From contig NC_079495.1 in assembly GCF_030052815.1 (NCBI RefSeq), positions 56,212,773 through 56,276,772 of the forward strand: a stretch of 64,000 bases of DNA. Reading direction: 5' to 3'. The notes beneath the pieces are model-generated. The model was given only the letters and a program-made list of their open reading frames with translations. It had not been told where the DNA came from and ran no database searches. A program made the position numbers and the translations under genes. Below are positions 12,043 to 24,341 of this stretch, piece by piece; positions within the stretch are counted from its first letter, which is position 1; each line of letters opens with the position of its first letter. The DNA is from Hevea brasiliensis (taxonomy: Eukaryota; Streptophyta; Magnoliopsida; Malpighiales; Euphorbiaceae).

Positions 12043-14525
12043 CATGATGGAATTGTTTTCCTCGTGCAAGTACTGAAGGTAAAACCAGTAGACAGTTGAC
12101 TGTGATTTTTGGAGTCTAGATCTGCGGAAGTGTCAGAAGAGTTCAAGGTTGTCACCTCCTCAGCAATGCATGTAGATAGGGCTCACATTAAGCATATTAT
12201 ATATTTTGTATATATTTTAATTATTTCTTATATTGTAATTCAAATTAAGAAATTGCATTAAGTAAGTTTGTGATGTAATTAATTTGTATAATATGTAGAC
12301 TGTGAACTTATGTAATTAGTTGACAAATTATGTTACTTAATGGAATTGAACATTTTAATATATGAGTTGATTCCGAATATGAATGAGATTGAAATTGTGA
12401 ATATGGAGAATATGTGATATTTACTACACTAGTCAGATTTAATAAACAATGTTAGTGCCTAAACCATTTTTGAATAAATATATCAAGAACTATAATGAAA
12501 TAAGATAAGATCAGGTACTCCGGCACGCTTTGCTCGGCTACACTGTAGTCAGGTGAGGGGTGTTACAAATTTGGAGAAGTTTTCTTCATGAAAATTGTTC
12601 CTCTATGTCTTAGTTTCATTTTCCAATTTGAATCACTCCATTTGGAGTTTTGTAGCTCTAGTTATAGTTAATTATACAAAACTGGTCCATTGACTCATTA
12701 CTATTCCAGAACTAGGCAGATTCTAGAGTCAAATTTTGTCTAGTCATTTTTAGTGGACATGCCAATTGAAAATGACTGGTTCATCCCAATTGAAGTTTTC
12801 TAGTGGAAGATATAGTATAAATACTGTTCTGGGGTCAAATTGGCTATTTAGCTCATTTTCAGGATTTGAATTACTAACTTGTCCTAGCAAATTGTCCAAG
12901 TTCATTGGGTTCTGGATTTTTGTCAAAACACAAAAATTATAGCACTAAGTCTTATAGAAGTTTTGGCTTTGGTTTCACTACATTTTCAGTTTTATGGACC
13001 AAGTTATAGCATTTTTACCACAACTAGTCAAATAGGTTAATGTCCAAGTTTTCTGGTCAGGTTCTGGTTCTAGCAGTTTTGCTGACCCAATTTGGTCTAG
13101 AAAATTGGTTAGGTTAGGATCAGAACGGGCTCTAAGTTCTTCATGAAAAATGTGCTCCTATGTATAACCTTTCCAATGGTTCAAGAATCAGGTCATTCTG
13201 ACCTTCCTAGTGTGAGTTATGGTCATTAGAACATTTACTGTTTATTTGGTCATTTCTGCCCAGTTCCAGAACACCGATTCCAGATTCAACCAATTTTTAG
13301 ACCAACTTATGGTCAATTTTTGGGCAGAGTTTCTTCATGAAAAATGTGGTTTTATGACCCTAGTCTCATCACCAATTGGTCTTACACCAATTAGAGCAAC
13401 ACAACTCTACTTATGGCCATTTAACCTTGCTGGACTCAATAGTCTAGAATTTCCAGCACATTTAACACACTTTCCATCTCAATAATTCATCTCAATCACT
13501 ACTTCAATTCACAATCAAAGTTCATCCATTGGTTAATATTTGACCTTAACAACATTAATTCAGCATCATAGCACAATTTCCCCCAATTTGTTCAAAACCC
13601 TAATTCTCATAAACCCCATTCTTCCACCTTACAAATTTTCATGCAATTCATGCAAGCTTAACTCAATAATCATATACACATTTCTAATCAAACTAGAATC
13701 CATGTTTAATTAGATTAAAGCACATCAAAACCTCTCTATACTATGGCTGGTCAAATTTTCCTCTTCCTCAAACAACAATATTTCTTTCATTTTCCACTTT
13801 ATCTCCACTTATTTAACATCATTCTTATGAGTATATGCCAATTTAAATAGAGAGAGAGACTTACCTCTGTTAAGCTCCTTTCAACTCTTCAAACCTTTCA
13901 CTTTTCCTTGAAATTCTTCCTCTCAATCTTCTTATCAAGGCTAATTTTAAGGTTTTTAGTGAAGTAGCTATAAAATTTAGGGGTTAATTTTAGGGTTTGA
14001 AGAGCTTGAACCAAGCATCCATGGTGGAATGGTGAGAGAGAGGAAAAACAAGGTGGTCGGCTGGTTTGGGGTAGAAGAAGACAATAAATTTCTTTAATTT
14101 TTGTCCCTTCTTATGTAGATAATTATCTACAAAATTAAAATAATTAATATTATAATTTTTATTGTGTCATGTTAATATCATCATGATGTCATAATTAAAT
14201 TTAAAATTTTAATTCTTCATTTCTTTCTCTTCTTTTTTCCTACATATCTTCATTTTTAATCTATTTTTCAATATTTTAATGCTACACATTTTAATGGACA
14301 TTGGGTCAAAAATCACCTCTAGGGGTGAATTTACCAAAATGCCCCTATCCGGTTCCATCCATTTTTCTAATAGTGTTCGGTAACTCTTTAAACGTTAATT
14401 TAATTATTTAAACTTGTTCTCTTTTCTTTTCTATGATTTTCTAGTTTCCAATAGTTTCGCAATTATCCCTAGGACTGGGGTGTCGTGGGGTCCCACACGA
14501 ATTTAGGGTAACAACCAAGCTCGCA

Positions 14526-14576
14526 GTCACTTCTCGGGTCGGTCACCCATCGCCGAGACCTTTGGCTTATTTAACC
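14526..14576 (-). promoter_or_regulatory. 5S rRNA-like block in LTR H
   Basis: The minus strand reads GGTTAAATAAGCC, then GCGATGGGTGACCGACC. It starts 172 nt from the LTR 5' end. Confidence 0.55.
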
Positions 14577-14748
14577 AATTTATACTTTGTTACTCTTATT
14601 TGTATCCAACTTCTTTTTATCTTTATCAATTTAGTTTATGACTTCTCTCTATAATTTAATTATGATTCTCGACATTCTAGCTATCCGAACAGACCTTAGT
14701 CACCGGAATAGTAGAATGTATAAAACTTTCCAATGTGAAGGTGTTACA

Positions 14749-17393
14749 CGTGCCACATTCGGTGCCAGAGCACCCTATCTTATCTTGTCGTGTACATTAT
14801 CAATTTAAATTCCATTTATTAGTATTATTCCATGTGTTGGAATTTTTTTTTAATGGGGAAACGGACGGAGTCTCTCTTGTTTTATTAGCATTTGACGTAT
14901 TTCACTATTCACCTGTTAAAAACAATTTCCTGTTTTAAAATATCATATCAATATTTCAATATCTTAAGTACATATCCATTACATATCATCAATCACTCAT
15001 ATAACATTTCTTGTAAAATACATTTCATTTCATTAATAAAATTCATGTACATACTTTATAATTGATTATACAAGCCCAAAATATGATTACAAACTTTCTC
15101 ATATACAATGAACAAAAATGAATATACAACTAATAACTATGGACCCTACCAATATACACTGCTGAGGAGACTCCCACTCCAGTGCAGATATTCATTTGGG
15201 CTAAATAATAATTTATGTCCATTCATTTATTGAGCTAAATAAATAGTAATGCATGTTTCATGGGTGGAGAACCATAAAATAATGTACATTTATACTTTTG
15301 AGTCTTTGCATATTATGTGTTCAGGATTTTTATCATGTAATTGTTTAATATTAAAACTTATTAAATCACATCAGTGTCCAAGTAACCTATAACTGACTAT
15401 TAAGACTAGATACACGGGAGTATACTAGATAGACACCCTATGTGTTTACCAAGTATACATCACGTCATGTCAAGCATAAGGCCAGCGGGCAAGCATAAAG
15501 CCAGAAATCATGTCAGGCATAAAAGCCAGTAATCATATCATGTCAGGCATAAAGCTAGAAGAATAATCATATCAGACATATGTTATCTATCAATGATCAT
15601 TCATATAAGCAGTACTGCAATCTGTGATCCCTAATTGATATACCAATCGATCCAACCTCTGCACATAAGTCTAGGCATACATTGGGCAATTTAGTGTCAT
15701 TATGTTATTTTATGTACTAATCATAAGTACTATTCATTGGCACTATTCATTGTGCATATCATGGTCATTCCATTTGTGAAGGGAACAAAGGTCCCAATCT
15801 CATTTTCAAGTGAGTTATATGGTTAACAAATCATTTTGGTTAATTCCATATCATATAACAAGTTATTTCATAAACCTTTCTCAAGGTCCAGATTTGGTGT
15901 TGCAACTTGTCCTAACAAATTGGTTATGATGCAAAGTCTGTTGGATCACTTCCTCCATGGAAGTTGTTCCTCTATGTCTTATCTTTATTTTCCTTTTTGA
16001 ATCATATCATTTTCAATTTTAGAACTCAAGTTATGGTCAATTTTCCAAGACTGGTCCATTGACTCATTACTGTTCTAGAATTAGGCAGATTCTAGAATCC
16101 CAATTTTGTCTAGTCATTTGGACATGTTATAATCATATTTAGGCCTAATGTCCTTCATATGAGTTGTTCCCCTATGTCTTAGGGTCACACAGGTTCAAGA
16201 ATCACTAAGTTTCAAGTTGTATAAGGTGAGTTATGGCTAATTAATTGACCTAGACTCATGAACCCTATACATTCAGGATTTTAGGTTTAAGTCAGTGTTT
16301 ATAATTACCATTTTAGGGTCCTTATATCAGAATTTGAGTAAAGTTCCTAAACCAAAGTTGAAGTCCTATTTCTTAAGTTTCCAGAACAGTTTGACTTATC
16401 CCAATTAGAGTTTTCTAGTGGGCCTTATGATTTCACTACTGTCCAAGGGTCAAATGGCATTTTGGTTCAAGTTTAAGAAATCAATGATTGGAAGTACTGA
16501 ATTGTCCTAGCAAATTGTCCAAGTTCCATTAGGTTTTGGGTTTTGGTCAAAACACTAAAATTATAGTTCTAGGTCTTATGGAGGTTTTGGCTTTGGATTC
16601 ATTACATTTGCATTTTTGTGGACTGAGTTATTGCATTTTTGCCAAAACTAGTTGAGTATGATCAATGTCCAGAATTTCAAGTAAGGTTCTAGTTCTGGTC
16701 AGATTTGTTGACTCAAATTGGACTAGCAAATTGGTTGGGTTAGGAACAGAATTTGGCTCTAAGTTCCTCATATGAAATGTTTTCCTATGTCTAAGCTTTG
16801 CATAGGTTCAAAAATCAGCTCAATTGGAGCTTCCTACAGTGAGTTATGCCCATTTGAACATTTACTATTCATTTGATTATTTTTCCAGATCCAGCATTTG
16901 GTTACCCAGATTCAAGCTAATTTTAGGTCAAATTAGGTTCAGTTTCTGGATAGAGTCTCTTCATAAAAAATGTGACGTTATGTCCTAAGTTTCATCTCCA
17001 ATTGGCCTCACACCAATTGGAGCAATGTAGCTCTATTTATGCTCATTTAAGCAAACTATACTCATAGGTCCAGAATTCCCTACATAAGAAATCACACTCC
17101 CAATTTCTCAATTCAACCAAACTACCAACTTCAAATCATGGTCAATCCACATCAAATGGTCAATAAATAAACTCAGCATCATCATTTGTGCATCATATCA
17201 TCAAATTCCCAATTTTTCATGCAAAACCCTAACTTCCAAATTCTCAACTCATGCAAACTCATACCATTCAACTTTTAATGCATGTATACTCGTCAATCAC
17301 CATTACTAAACAAATTTAACTCAACCAAAACCATCAAACTCTTACCTTTCCCATGGCTGCTGAAAAAGCATCTCCTCATATGCTCATAATTTT
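14749..17393 (-). mobile_element. Truncated D-family LTR, minus orientation
   Basis: It starts abruptly at CGTGCCACATTCGGTGCC, about 40 nt inside the D-type 3' end (compare 17394 onward). It is cut on the right by LTR J. The 5' end of this LTR, including the 5S-like block, is missing from the window. It contains no coding sequence. Confidence 0.7.
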
Positions 17394-18274
17394 TGTGAAG
17401 CCCCTTACTCGTCTACAGTGTAGCCGAGTAAAGCGTGCCACATTCGGTGCCGGAGCACCCTATCTTATCTTGTCCTATCCATTGTTAATTTTAAACTTAA
17501 TAGAAAACATGTGGTAAAAATTTTTTTCTTATGACAAAATATTTCGATGGAAACTCAGACATAGCCTCCTCTGTTTTATTAGCATCTTGCGGGTTTCAAT
17601 ATCTACCTGTCAACATAATCATATACTCCTCATTTCCTTATACATCATGTCATTCACAAATTCTCATGTAATTTCAAGAATATCATATAATTCATTCATA
17701 TGGAAATTTATATACAAAAGTTCACAAGATTTATTTACAATCCAAAATATAATTACTATTTATTTACAACGTACAAAATGAGTTACACTTTATCTACTTA
17801 TGTATAATAAACAAAATGCAAAATCTAATAATATGAGCCCTACCAAAATAAATACTACTGAGGTGACTAGCAGACACTGTCAGATGAGGTCAATCTCTGT
17901 CAGGTCACTACTGCTGCGGCTGCTGCTGTGGCTGTATCTGGTCTCCAGTACCTACGCGATGGAAAAACTAACACGCTAAGCGAATTGCTTAGCGGTGCAT
18001 AATTTTAAAGAAACGTAACTAAATAATTAAAAATAATAATTCTAGGCAAATTACATAAAATCTAAGTCATTTATGAATTTTCTGCACATTGAGAACAATT
18101 AGATTTAACAGTATTTTTTCTGTTCATTTCTCTCATTTTCAGTCTTAATTAATTTATAACAGTGCCCAAGTAACCTATAATAGACTATAAGTGTTGGATA
18201 CACGGGAGTCTACTGGCTAGACAACCATATGTCTACCTTGTATACAACTGTTATGTTAGGCATAAGGCCAGCAG
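17394..18274 (-). mobile_element. Truncated LTR J, D family, minus orientation
   Basis: Its 3' end is TGTGAAGCCCCTTACTCG, a degenerate form of the D-type terminus. It runs rightward until the scar at 18269-18313, so only about 0.9 kb remains. A run of CTG codon-like repeats (GCTGCTGCTG, near 17920) lies beside the conserved stem-loop. Confidence 0.65.
17974..17994 (-). promoter_or_regulatory. Conserved LTR stem-loop (J)
   Basis: CGCTAAGC, loop GAATT, GCTTAGCG: a perfect 8-bp stem, the strongest version in the D-type LTRs. Confidence 0.6.
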
Positions 18275-18313
18275 TGTAACATCCTCACTGTAAGGCCTCA
18301 CAGCAGTGTAACA
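18269..18313. other. Rearrangement scar with 13-bp direct repeats
   Basis: CAGCAGTGTAACA occurs at 18269-18281 and again at 18301-18313. Between them lies a TG...CA stretch of 26 bp (18275-18300) flanked on each side by CAGCAG. To the left is truncated LTR J and to the right the truncated 3' LTR of element A. About 1.5 kb of that LTR and the left part of C's 3' LTR are missing here. Confidence 0.6.
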
Positions 18314-18973
18314 ACCTAATATGCCGACCCTCGATGCATTCTAGGTAAATTAGGTTTTAATGTTATTAATATGTCACATTCGATAGTATTTTAGGGTTGG
18401 TACATGTTACCAAGTTCATTTCCATATATACTGCATTTTCTTGCAATTTGCTAGATTCCGGGATACTAGTTTAACCTAGCCGGACGACCTAGTTCCCTCA
18501 GTTTTCGGGTTCTGGTCAAAACTACAAACTTGTATATCTATGTCTTATTCCACGCGGTGCAAAATTTCAGGTCATTCTGAGTTATGTAAACCAAGTTATG
18601 GTCATTTTACTATTGCTGGTCAAATTGCACCAAAATTGGTCATTTTAGGTCACTTTAGGTCATTTTAGGTTCGGCCAGTTTTTGGACCCGAACTTGTGCA
18701 AGCTGTTTGACTTGCTTATGGTCATTTATGGGCTTTGGTGTCTTCATAAGACTTGTAGATATGGGTCTTAAATATTCATGGTTAAAATTTTAGGTCAATT
18801 GGACCTGTTTTGAGTGAGCTATGGCCTAAACATTAACTGCTGCTCAAATGGTCAGTTTTCAGGCCTCAATTGCACTTAATCCGGATTTGGTCATTTTTCA
18901 AGCTACCTTGCAAGCAGAATTTTGGCAAGCTTCTTTCATGAAAGTTGGCACATTTTGTGCCTAGTTTCACCTC

Positions 18974-18994
18974 CAATTGGTCTCATACCAATTG
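18974..18994 (-). other. CAATTGG inverted repeat in LTR
   Basis: CAATTGG and CCAATTG are separated by seven bases. Equivalent pairs with a different spacer occur in many other LTRs of the window. Confidence 0.45.
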
Positions 18995-20302
18995 CAGCCA
19001 CAGACTTAAAGTTATAGGCCTAAAACTCAAACTGCCTTATTGCATTTCTTGCATACACATCAAGCATCACTTTTAACACTCGCCAAACTTAACATTCAAA
19101 CCAATTCTGGTTGTACCACAACCTAAACATAATTCACAACACATTATAGGTCATCTTGGCAGCTTACAATTACATTCAACATACACCAACAAGTGCAGAA
19201 TTTTTTCAATCCAATTTACAACAATTCAATCACCTTTTTATGCTCATTTACATGTCCCACTTCACACCACCTTACACACACTCAAACTGCCATAACAACC
19301 AACACATTTTAACATCATTATTCCATAAACCAAGCATGAATTCTAGCATTCTTCAAGAGTTAGCAAACTGCCACAATGGTACACTTACATTCCATTACTT
19401 TCCAAGCTTTAAATTTCATTTTACATTTACATATACTAAGTATACATCACCCAAACAATTTCCTATACAATATACATTTAATCAATCATTTAATTCACCA
19501 TTAACAAGCAGAAATAAACTGCCTTCAAGGTGTTTCCATGGCTGCCAAAAGTACACATTCCCCATTCAACATCAAACCTCAAAAATTTCTCCATAAATCA
19601 AACACCCATAACATTCTTACAAACTTTAACAAAGCAACAATCAAAAATACAAACTTACCACTTTGGAAATTCTTCAAAACTCCACAAAAACTTTCATTTC
19701 TTGCTTCCTATCTACTGCCCATGATGTATAGAACACTTTTAATGAAGACAAATAAAGAAAATATAGCTTGAAAATGGGTGTAAAGGGCCATGCATTTGGG
19801 TGGCCGTGGGAGGATTGAAAGCGTTTGCATTTTCGGCAATGGTGAGTGAATTGAGGAAGATGAAGATGTTGAGTGGAGTAATCTGCCCACTAATTACATA
19901 TTATAATCCTTAGCGGTCCACTTATACAAAATCAATTATATTTTATGTTTAAATATGATAATTAGTCAATTTACCCTCCATTTTTACTATTTACATTAGG
20001 TACCCCTAAATTAATTTTTCATTATATTTTTCAAGTATAATATTATTTATTTTTAATGGAAATTTACGTCAAAAGAAAATTCGGGATGTCAAATGACCAC
20101 TCCCTGTTCGGGTTGCATTCCCGATTTTTCGGTAACATCGGGTTTTGTCCGTTTTTCGATTTCTCACTTTTCTTTGTACTAATTATTTAATTTTTATTTA
20201 ATATTTCTAATGATATTTATACTTCAATAGGGGTCTATTTAATTCCTAAAAATATTTTCCAGGGTTCCCCGCGGTCCAGGGCTAGTCAACGGTCCACGCC
20301 GT

Positions 20303-20352
20303 GACTTCCCGGTGCGGTCACCCATCGCTAGGGTTCTCGGCTCGCTTAACTT
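20303..20352 (-). promoter_or_regulatory. 5S rRNA-like block in element A 3' LTR
   Basis: Minus strand: AAGTTAAGCG matches 5S exactly over GTTAAGCG. This is followed by CTAGCGATGGGTGACC and GGGAAGTC. It starts 175 nt from the LTR 5' end. Confidence 0.65.
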
Positions 20353-20527
20353 GGTTACATTTCTTTGCTATTATTTTTCCTTTGTTTTTATTATATTTTC
20401 TTTTCTTGCATTTCATTATTTTATGTCTCCTCACTCATATCGAAGTGTAGTTCTAGGCATCCTAGCTGTCCGGACAACACTGGTCACCGGAACAGTAGAA
20501 CGCAATACCGAACATAGGGGTGTTACA

Positions 20528-20543
20528 ATTGTCCCCCCTTTTA
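20528..20543 (-). other. Polypurine tract of element A
   Basis: On the minus strand TAAAAGGGGGGACAAT directly precedes the 3' LTR terminus TGTAACA. This is the expected site for priming plus-strand DNA synthesis. Confidence 0.88.
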
Positions 20544-20597
20544 ATAAATTTCGTCTCGAAATTTTACCTGGTATTAGTCTCTGAACAGTTATGGGTG

Positions 20598-23500
20598 CTA
20601 TCTCCTCATATCCTCTTCACGTTCCCAAGTAGCTTCCTGGCCTGAATGATGGTTCCACAGCACTTTAACCAGGTGTATCTGTTTGTTCCTCAGCTGCGTC
20701 ACCTCATAAGCCAGAATTTTTATGGGTTCTTCCTCATATGAGAGGTCTGGATTTACTTCAATCTCTTCAACTGATAGTACATGAGATGGGTCAAATCTGT
20801 ACCTCCTTAACATGGACACATGGAAGACATTGTGTATCCTTGCTAACTCTGGAGGTAATGCCAACCGATATGCCAAAGGACCCACTCTTTCCAGAACCTC
20901 ATATGGTCCGATGAAACGAGGACTCAGTTTCCCCTTTTTGCCAAATCTCACAATTCTCTTCCAAGGAGAAACTTTGAGGAATACTTTATCACCCATTGCA
21001 TATTCAATATCTCTTCTCTTCAGATCAACATAGGACTTCTGATGGTCTGATGCAGCCTTGAGTCTATCTCTGATCAATCTGATCTTTTCCTCTGCCTACT
21101 GAACAATTTCTGGCCCAATCATCTTTCTTTCACCTACTTCATCCCAACATAAGGGAGTTCTACACTTTCTGCCATACAAAGATTCATATAGAGGCATTCC
21201 AATGCTTGATTGGTAGCTATTGTTATAAGAAAACTCAATCAAAGGCAAGTGTATATCCCAACTACCTTCAAATTCAATCACACAGGCCCGTAGCATATCC
21301 TCCAATATCTGAATAACCCTCTCGGTGGACATGCATGCATGGGTGGAATCTTTGTCTTTGAAGTTCAATCTAGTTCCTAGGGCTCTCTGAAGACTACCCC
21401 AGAATCTAGAAGTGAACCTAGGATCTCTGTCAAACACAATTGATACTGGCACTCCATGCAGTTTTACAATCTCATATATGTACAATTTGGCCAATCTTTC
21501 CAGGCTATAGTCCATCCGCACTGGTAAAAAGTGAGCACACTTGGTCAATCTGTCAACTATAACCCATACTGCATCATGACTACTCTGTGTCCTTGGAAGT
21601 CCTGTAACCAAATCCATAGTTATTCGTTCCCATTTTCACTTTGGTACTGACAAAGGATGTAACAAACCAGCTGGAACTTGATGTTCTGCCTTTACTTGCT
21701 GACAAGTTAGGCATTTGGAAACAAATTCAGCTATATCTCTCTTCATACCCATCCACCAGTAATGCTCTTTCAGCCCTTTGTACATTTTAGTTCCACTAGG
21801 GTGCATAGCAAAAGGAGACTCATGTGCTTCCTTCATAATGATCTGTCTCAATTCAGCATCATTAGGAATGCACATTCTGCCCTGATGTAGCAATAAACCA
21901 TCATCTTTCACAGAAAATTCAGGTTTCTTGCCCTGCTGGACTTCTTTCGGTAACCGATATTTTTCATCACTCTGACGACCATTACGATCGATCAATCAAC
22001 ACTGGCTGTACATGCCATGCAACTACTGTCTGTCCCTCATCATCAATCTCTAAACTAGCATGCTGTGCTTTCAATTCATATACCATGGACAAAGGAGAAA
22101 CTTTGAGACTTGCCATAGTCTTACGACTTTAACATTTGCTTTCCCTGGCTGATAGTCTATTAAGCAATCATAATCTTTAATGAGTTCTAACCATCTCCTC
22201 TACCTCACATTCAATTCCTTCTGGGTGCCTAAGTACTTCAAGCTCTTGTGATCTGTGTAAATGTAGCATTTCTCCCCATACAAATAGTGTCTCCAGATCT
22301 TCAGAGCAAAAACAATAGCTGCTAGCTCCAGATCATGTGTTGGGTAGTTCCTCTCTTGCGATTTCAGCTGGCGTGATGCATAAGCAATGACATTCCGATC
22401 TTGCATCAGTACACAGCCTAAACCATTGTGAGAAGCATCACTATAAACTGTGTATTCTTTACCCGGAGTAGGTAAAGTGAGAACTGGAGCTTCAGTCAAA
22501 CACCTCTTCAACTCATCAAAACTTTGCTGGCATTTATCAGTCCACTGAAATTTTACATCTTTCCGAAGCAGCTTGGTCAGTGGAGAAGATAACACAGAGA
22601 ACCCTTTAACAAACCGACGGTAATATCCAGCTAAACCCAGAAAATTGTGAATTTCTATGATGTTCCTGGGTGGCTTCCAATTAAGGATAGCTTCTACCTT
22701 GCTGGAATCTACCTTGATCCCTTCAGCTGACACAACATGTCCCAAAAAGGAGATTTCTTTCAGCCAAAATTCACACTTCGACAATTTGGCGTATAGCTGT
22801 TTCTCCCTTAAAGTCTGCAATACAATCCGTAGATGTCTGTCATGCTCCTCTGCATTCCTCGAGTATATCAAAATGTCATCGATAAACACCACCACAAATT
22901 GATCGAGATATGGTCTAAAGATAGTGTTCATCAGATCCATAAAAGCAGCTAGAGCATTTGTTAACCCGAATGGCATTACTAGAAACTTATAGTGGCCATA
23001 CCGAGTTCTGAAAGCAGTTTTTGGAATACTCTGCTCTTGCACCTTCAACTGATAATAACCAGATCGCAAATCAATTTTGGAGAATACAGCTGCACCCTTC
23101 AACTGATCAAACAGATCATCAATGCGAGGCAATGGATATCTGTTCTTTATTGTCACCTTATTCAACTGCCGGTAGTCAATGCATAAGCGGAGAGTACCAT
23201 CCTTCTTCTTAACAAACAACACTGGTGCTCCCCAAGGTGACACATTAGGGCGGATGAAGCCCTTTTCAAGTAATTCTTGCAACTGTATCTTCAACTCCTT
23301 CAACTCTGCTAGTGCCATTTTGTATGGCGTTATGGAGATTGGATCCACACCAGACATAACATTAATTTCAAACTGCACTTCTCTTTTCGGAGGTAATCCT
23401 GGTAATTCATCAGGAAACACATCTAGAAAGTCATGTACTGTAGGGATGTCCTTCAATGCTGGACTCCCCACTTGGGTGTCTACCACATGTGCCAAGTAAG

Positions 23501-24341
23501 CTTCACACCCCTTTCTGATCATTTTTCTGGCTAGTGCAGCCGAAATGATGTTTGATGGCAATAATTGTCTCTCCCCATGTATTACCACATCACTGTACTG
23601 AAGGAGACCAAAAGTGACTATCTTTAGCCTACAGTCAATCATGGCATGATGCCTAGCTAACCAATCCATGCCCAAGATGATATCATAATCTCTGAAGGGC
23701 ATTTCAATGAAATCAGACAGAAAAGTGTGTCCTTGGATCACCAAAGGACAATCTCTATACATTCTATTAATCTTGACTTCCTGTCCTAGTGGACTTGTTA
23801 CTAGCACCTCAAAGTCCATTTTTATATATGGAACAGCAATGCAATCAATGATGCTAGCACTCATATAAGAATGGGTAGAACCCGGATCAAATAATACAAA
23901 CACATCTTGATTAAAAGTTGAGAAGGTACCAGCCACAACATCAGATGTCTCTGCCTCTTCCCTCTGACTCATTGTATAGACTCTGATTGGAGCACTGTCT
24001 TGCTCTGAATGTTTCACTGTGCCTTGGCTGCCTGCTGAGCTACCTCTACCCCTGCTGAACTGACCCTTCTGCAGTAGTAGGAGGTGGTCCAACTCTGCGA
24101 CTACTGGTGCAGTCCTTGGCAAAGTGTCTTGTGCCTCCACAGTTATAACAGGCTCCAATAGCCTTATAGCATATCCCACCATGATTTCTTCCACAAGTTT
24201 CACATTGGCAAGGAGGATAGGAACCTCTAGTACTATGCTGACCAGATAGAGGAGGCTTCTGTCCTGAATATCTTCCCCTACCAGACTTCTTGCCACCTCT
24301 GCCATGTCCCCCATGATTCTTCCTCTTTCCAGTAGGACCAC
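20598..24341 (-). pseudogene. pol: Element A pol: protease, RT, RNase H, integrase, chromodomain
   Basis: The frame from 24341 to 22200 (713 aa) has about 90 out-of-frame gag residues, then the aspartic protease motif DPGSTHSY (about residue 153). The RT follows, with the FIDD catalytic motif near residue 485, and RNase H with [10 protein letters not shown]. The same frame resumes at 21995 with the H2C2 zinc finger (H..H..CLTC), the integrase core and a C-terminal chromodomain ending EATWEREEDM. In-frame stops are TAG at 22202-22200, TGA at 21638-21636 and TAG at 21098-21096. Homologous positions normally encode Q, W and Q, so each fits one C-to-T or G-to-A change. A deletion and compensating shift lie between 22150 and 21990. 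The segment before the integrase catalytic Glu is garbled (HACMSTER). The domain order PR-RT-RH-IN-chromodomain is that of Ty3/gypsy chromoviruses; the long LTRs suggest the Tekay/Del lineage. Confidence 0.9.

Larger units (their letters stand above)
8584..12567 (+). mobile_element. Solo LTR D2, plus orientation
   Basis: It begins TGTAACATCC and ends GGGGTGTTACA, flanked by the exact duplication AATTT (8579-8583 and 12568-12572) within LTR H. It is 3984 bp long, the same family and size as D1 but in the opposite orientation. It contains no coding sequence. Repeated short phrases in its middle (about 10250-10900) are internal LTR repeats related to the unit expanded in D3. Confidence 0.93.
7031..14748 (-). 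mobile_element. LTR H, minus orientation, interrupted by D2
   Basis: It starts TGTGACA and ends TGTTACA, like the element A LTR. Without D2 and its duplicated AATTT it is about 3.73 kb, close to the 3.68 kb LTR of element A. No matching 5-bp duplication is present (TTTGT on the left, CGTGC on the right). One flank has therefore been lost, or the two ends come from different insertions. No gag, pol, PBS or PPT adjoins it. Confidence 0.7.
18312..20527 (-). repeat. Element A 3' LTR, truncated
   Basis: It corresponds to 26819-29020 of the 5' LTR. The segment matching 25342-26818, including the TGTCACA terminus, is absent. The LTR 5' terminus is intact (TGTTACA at 20521-20527 on the plus strand). 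Confidence 0.9.

Noticed and set aside
19156..19771. Frames of 64-146 aa duplicated near 27730-28261
   Set aside because: These lie in the two LTRs of element A at matching positions, are not conserved in frame between other LTR copies, and have low-complexity composition.
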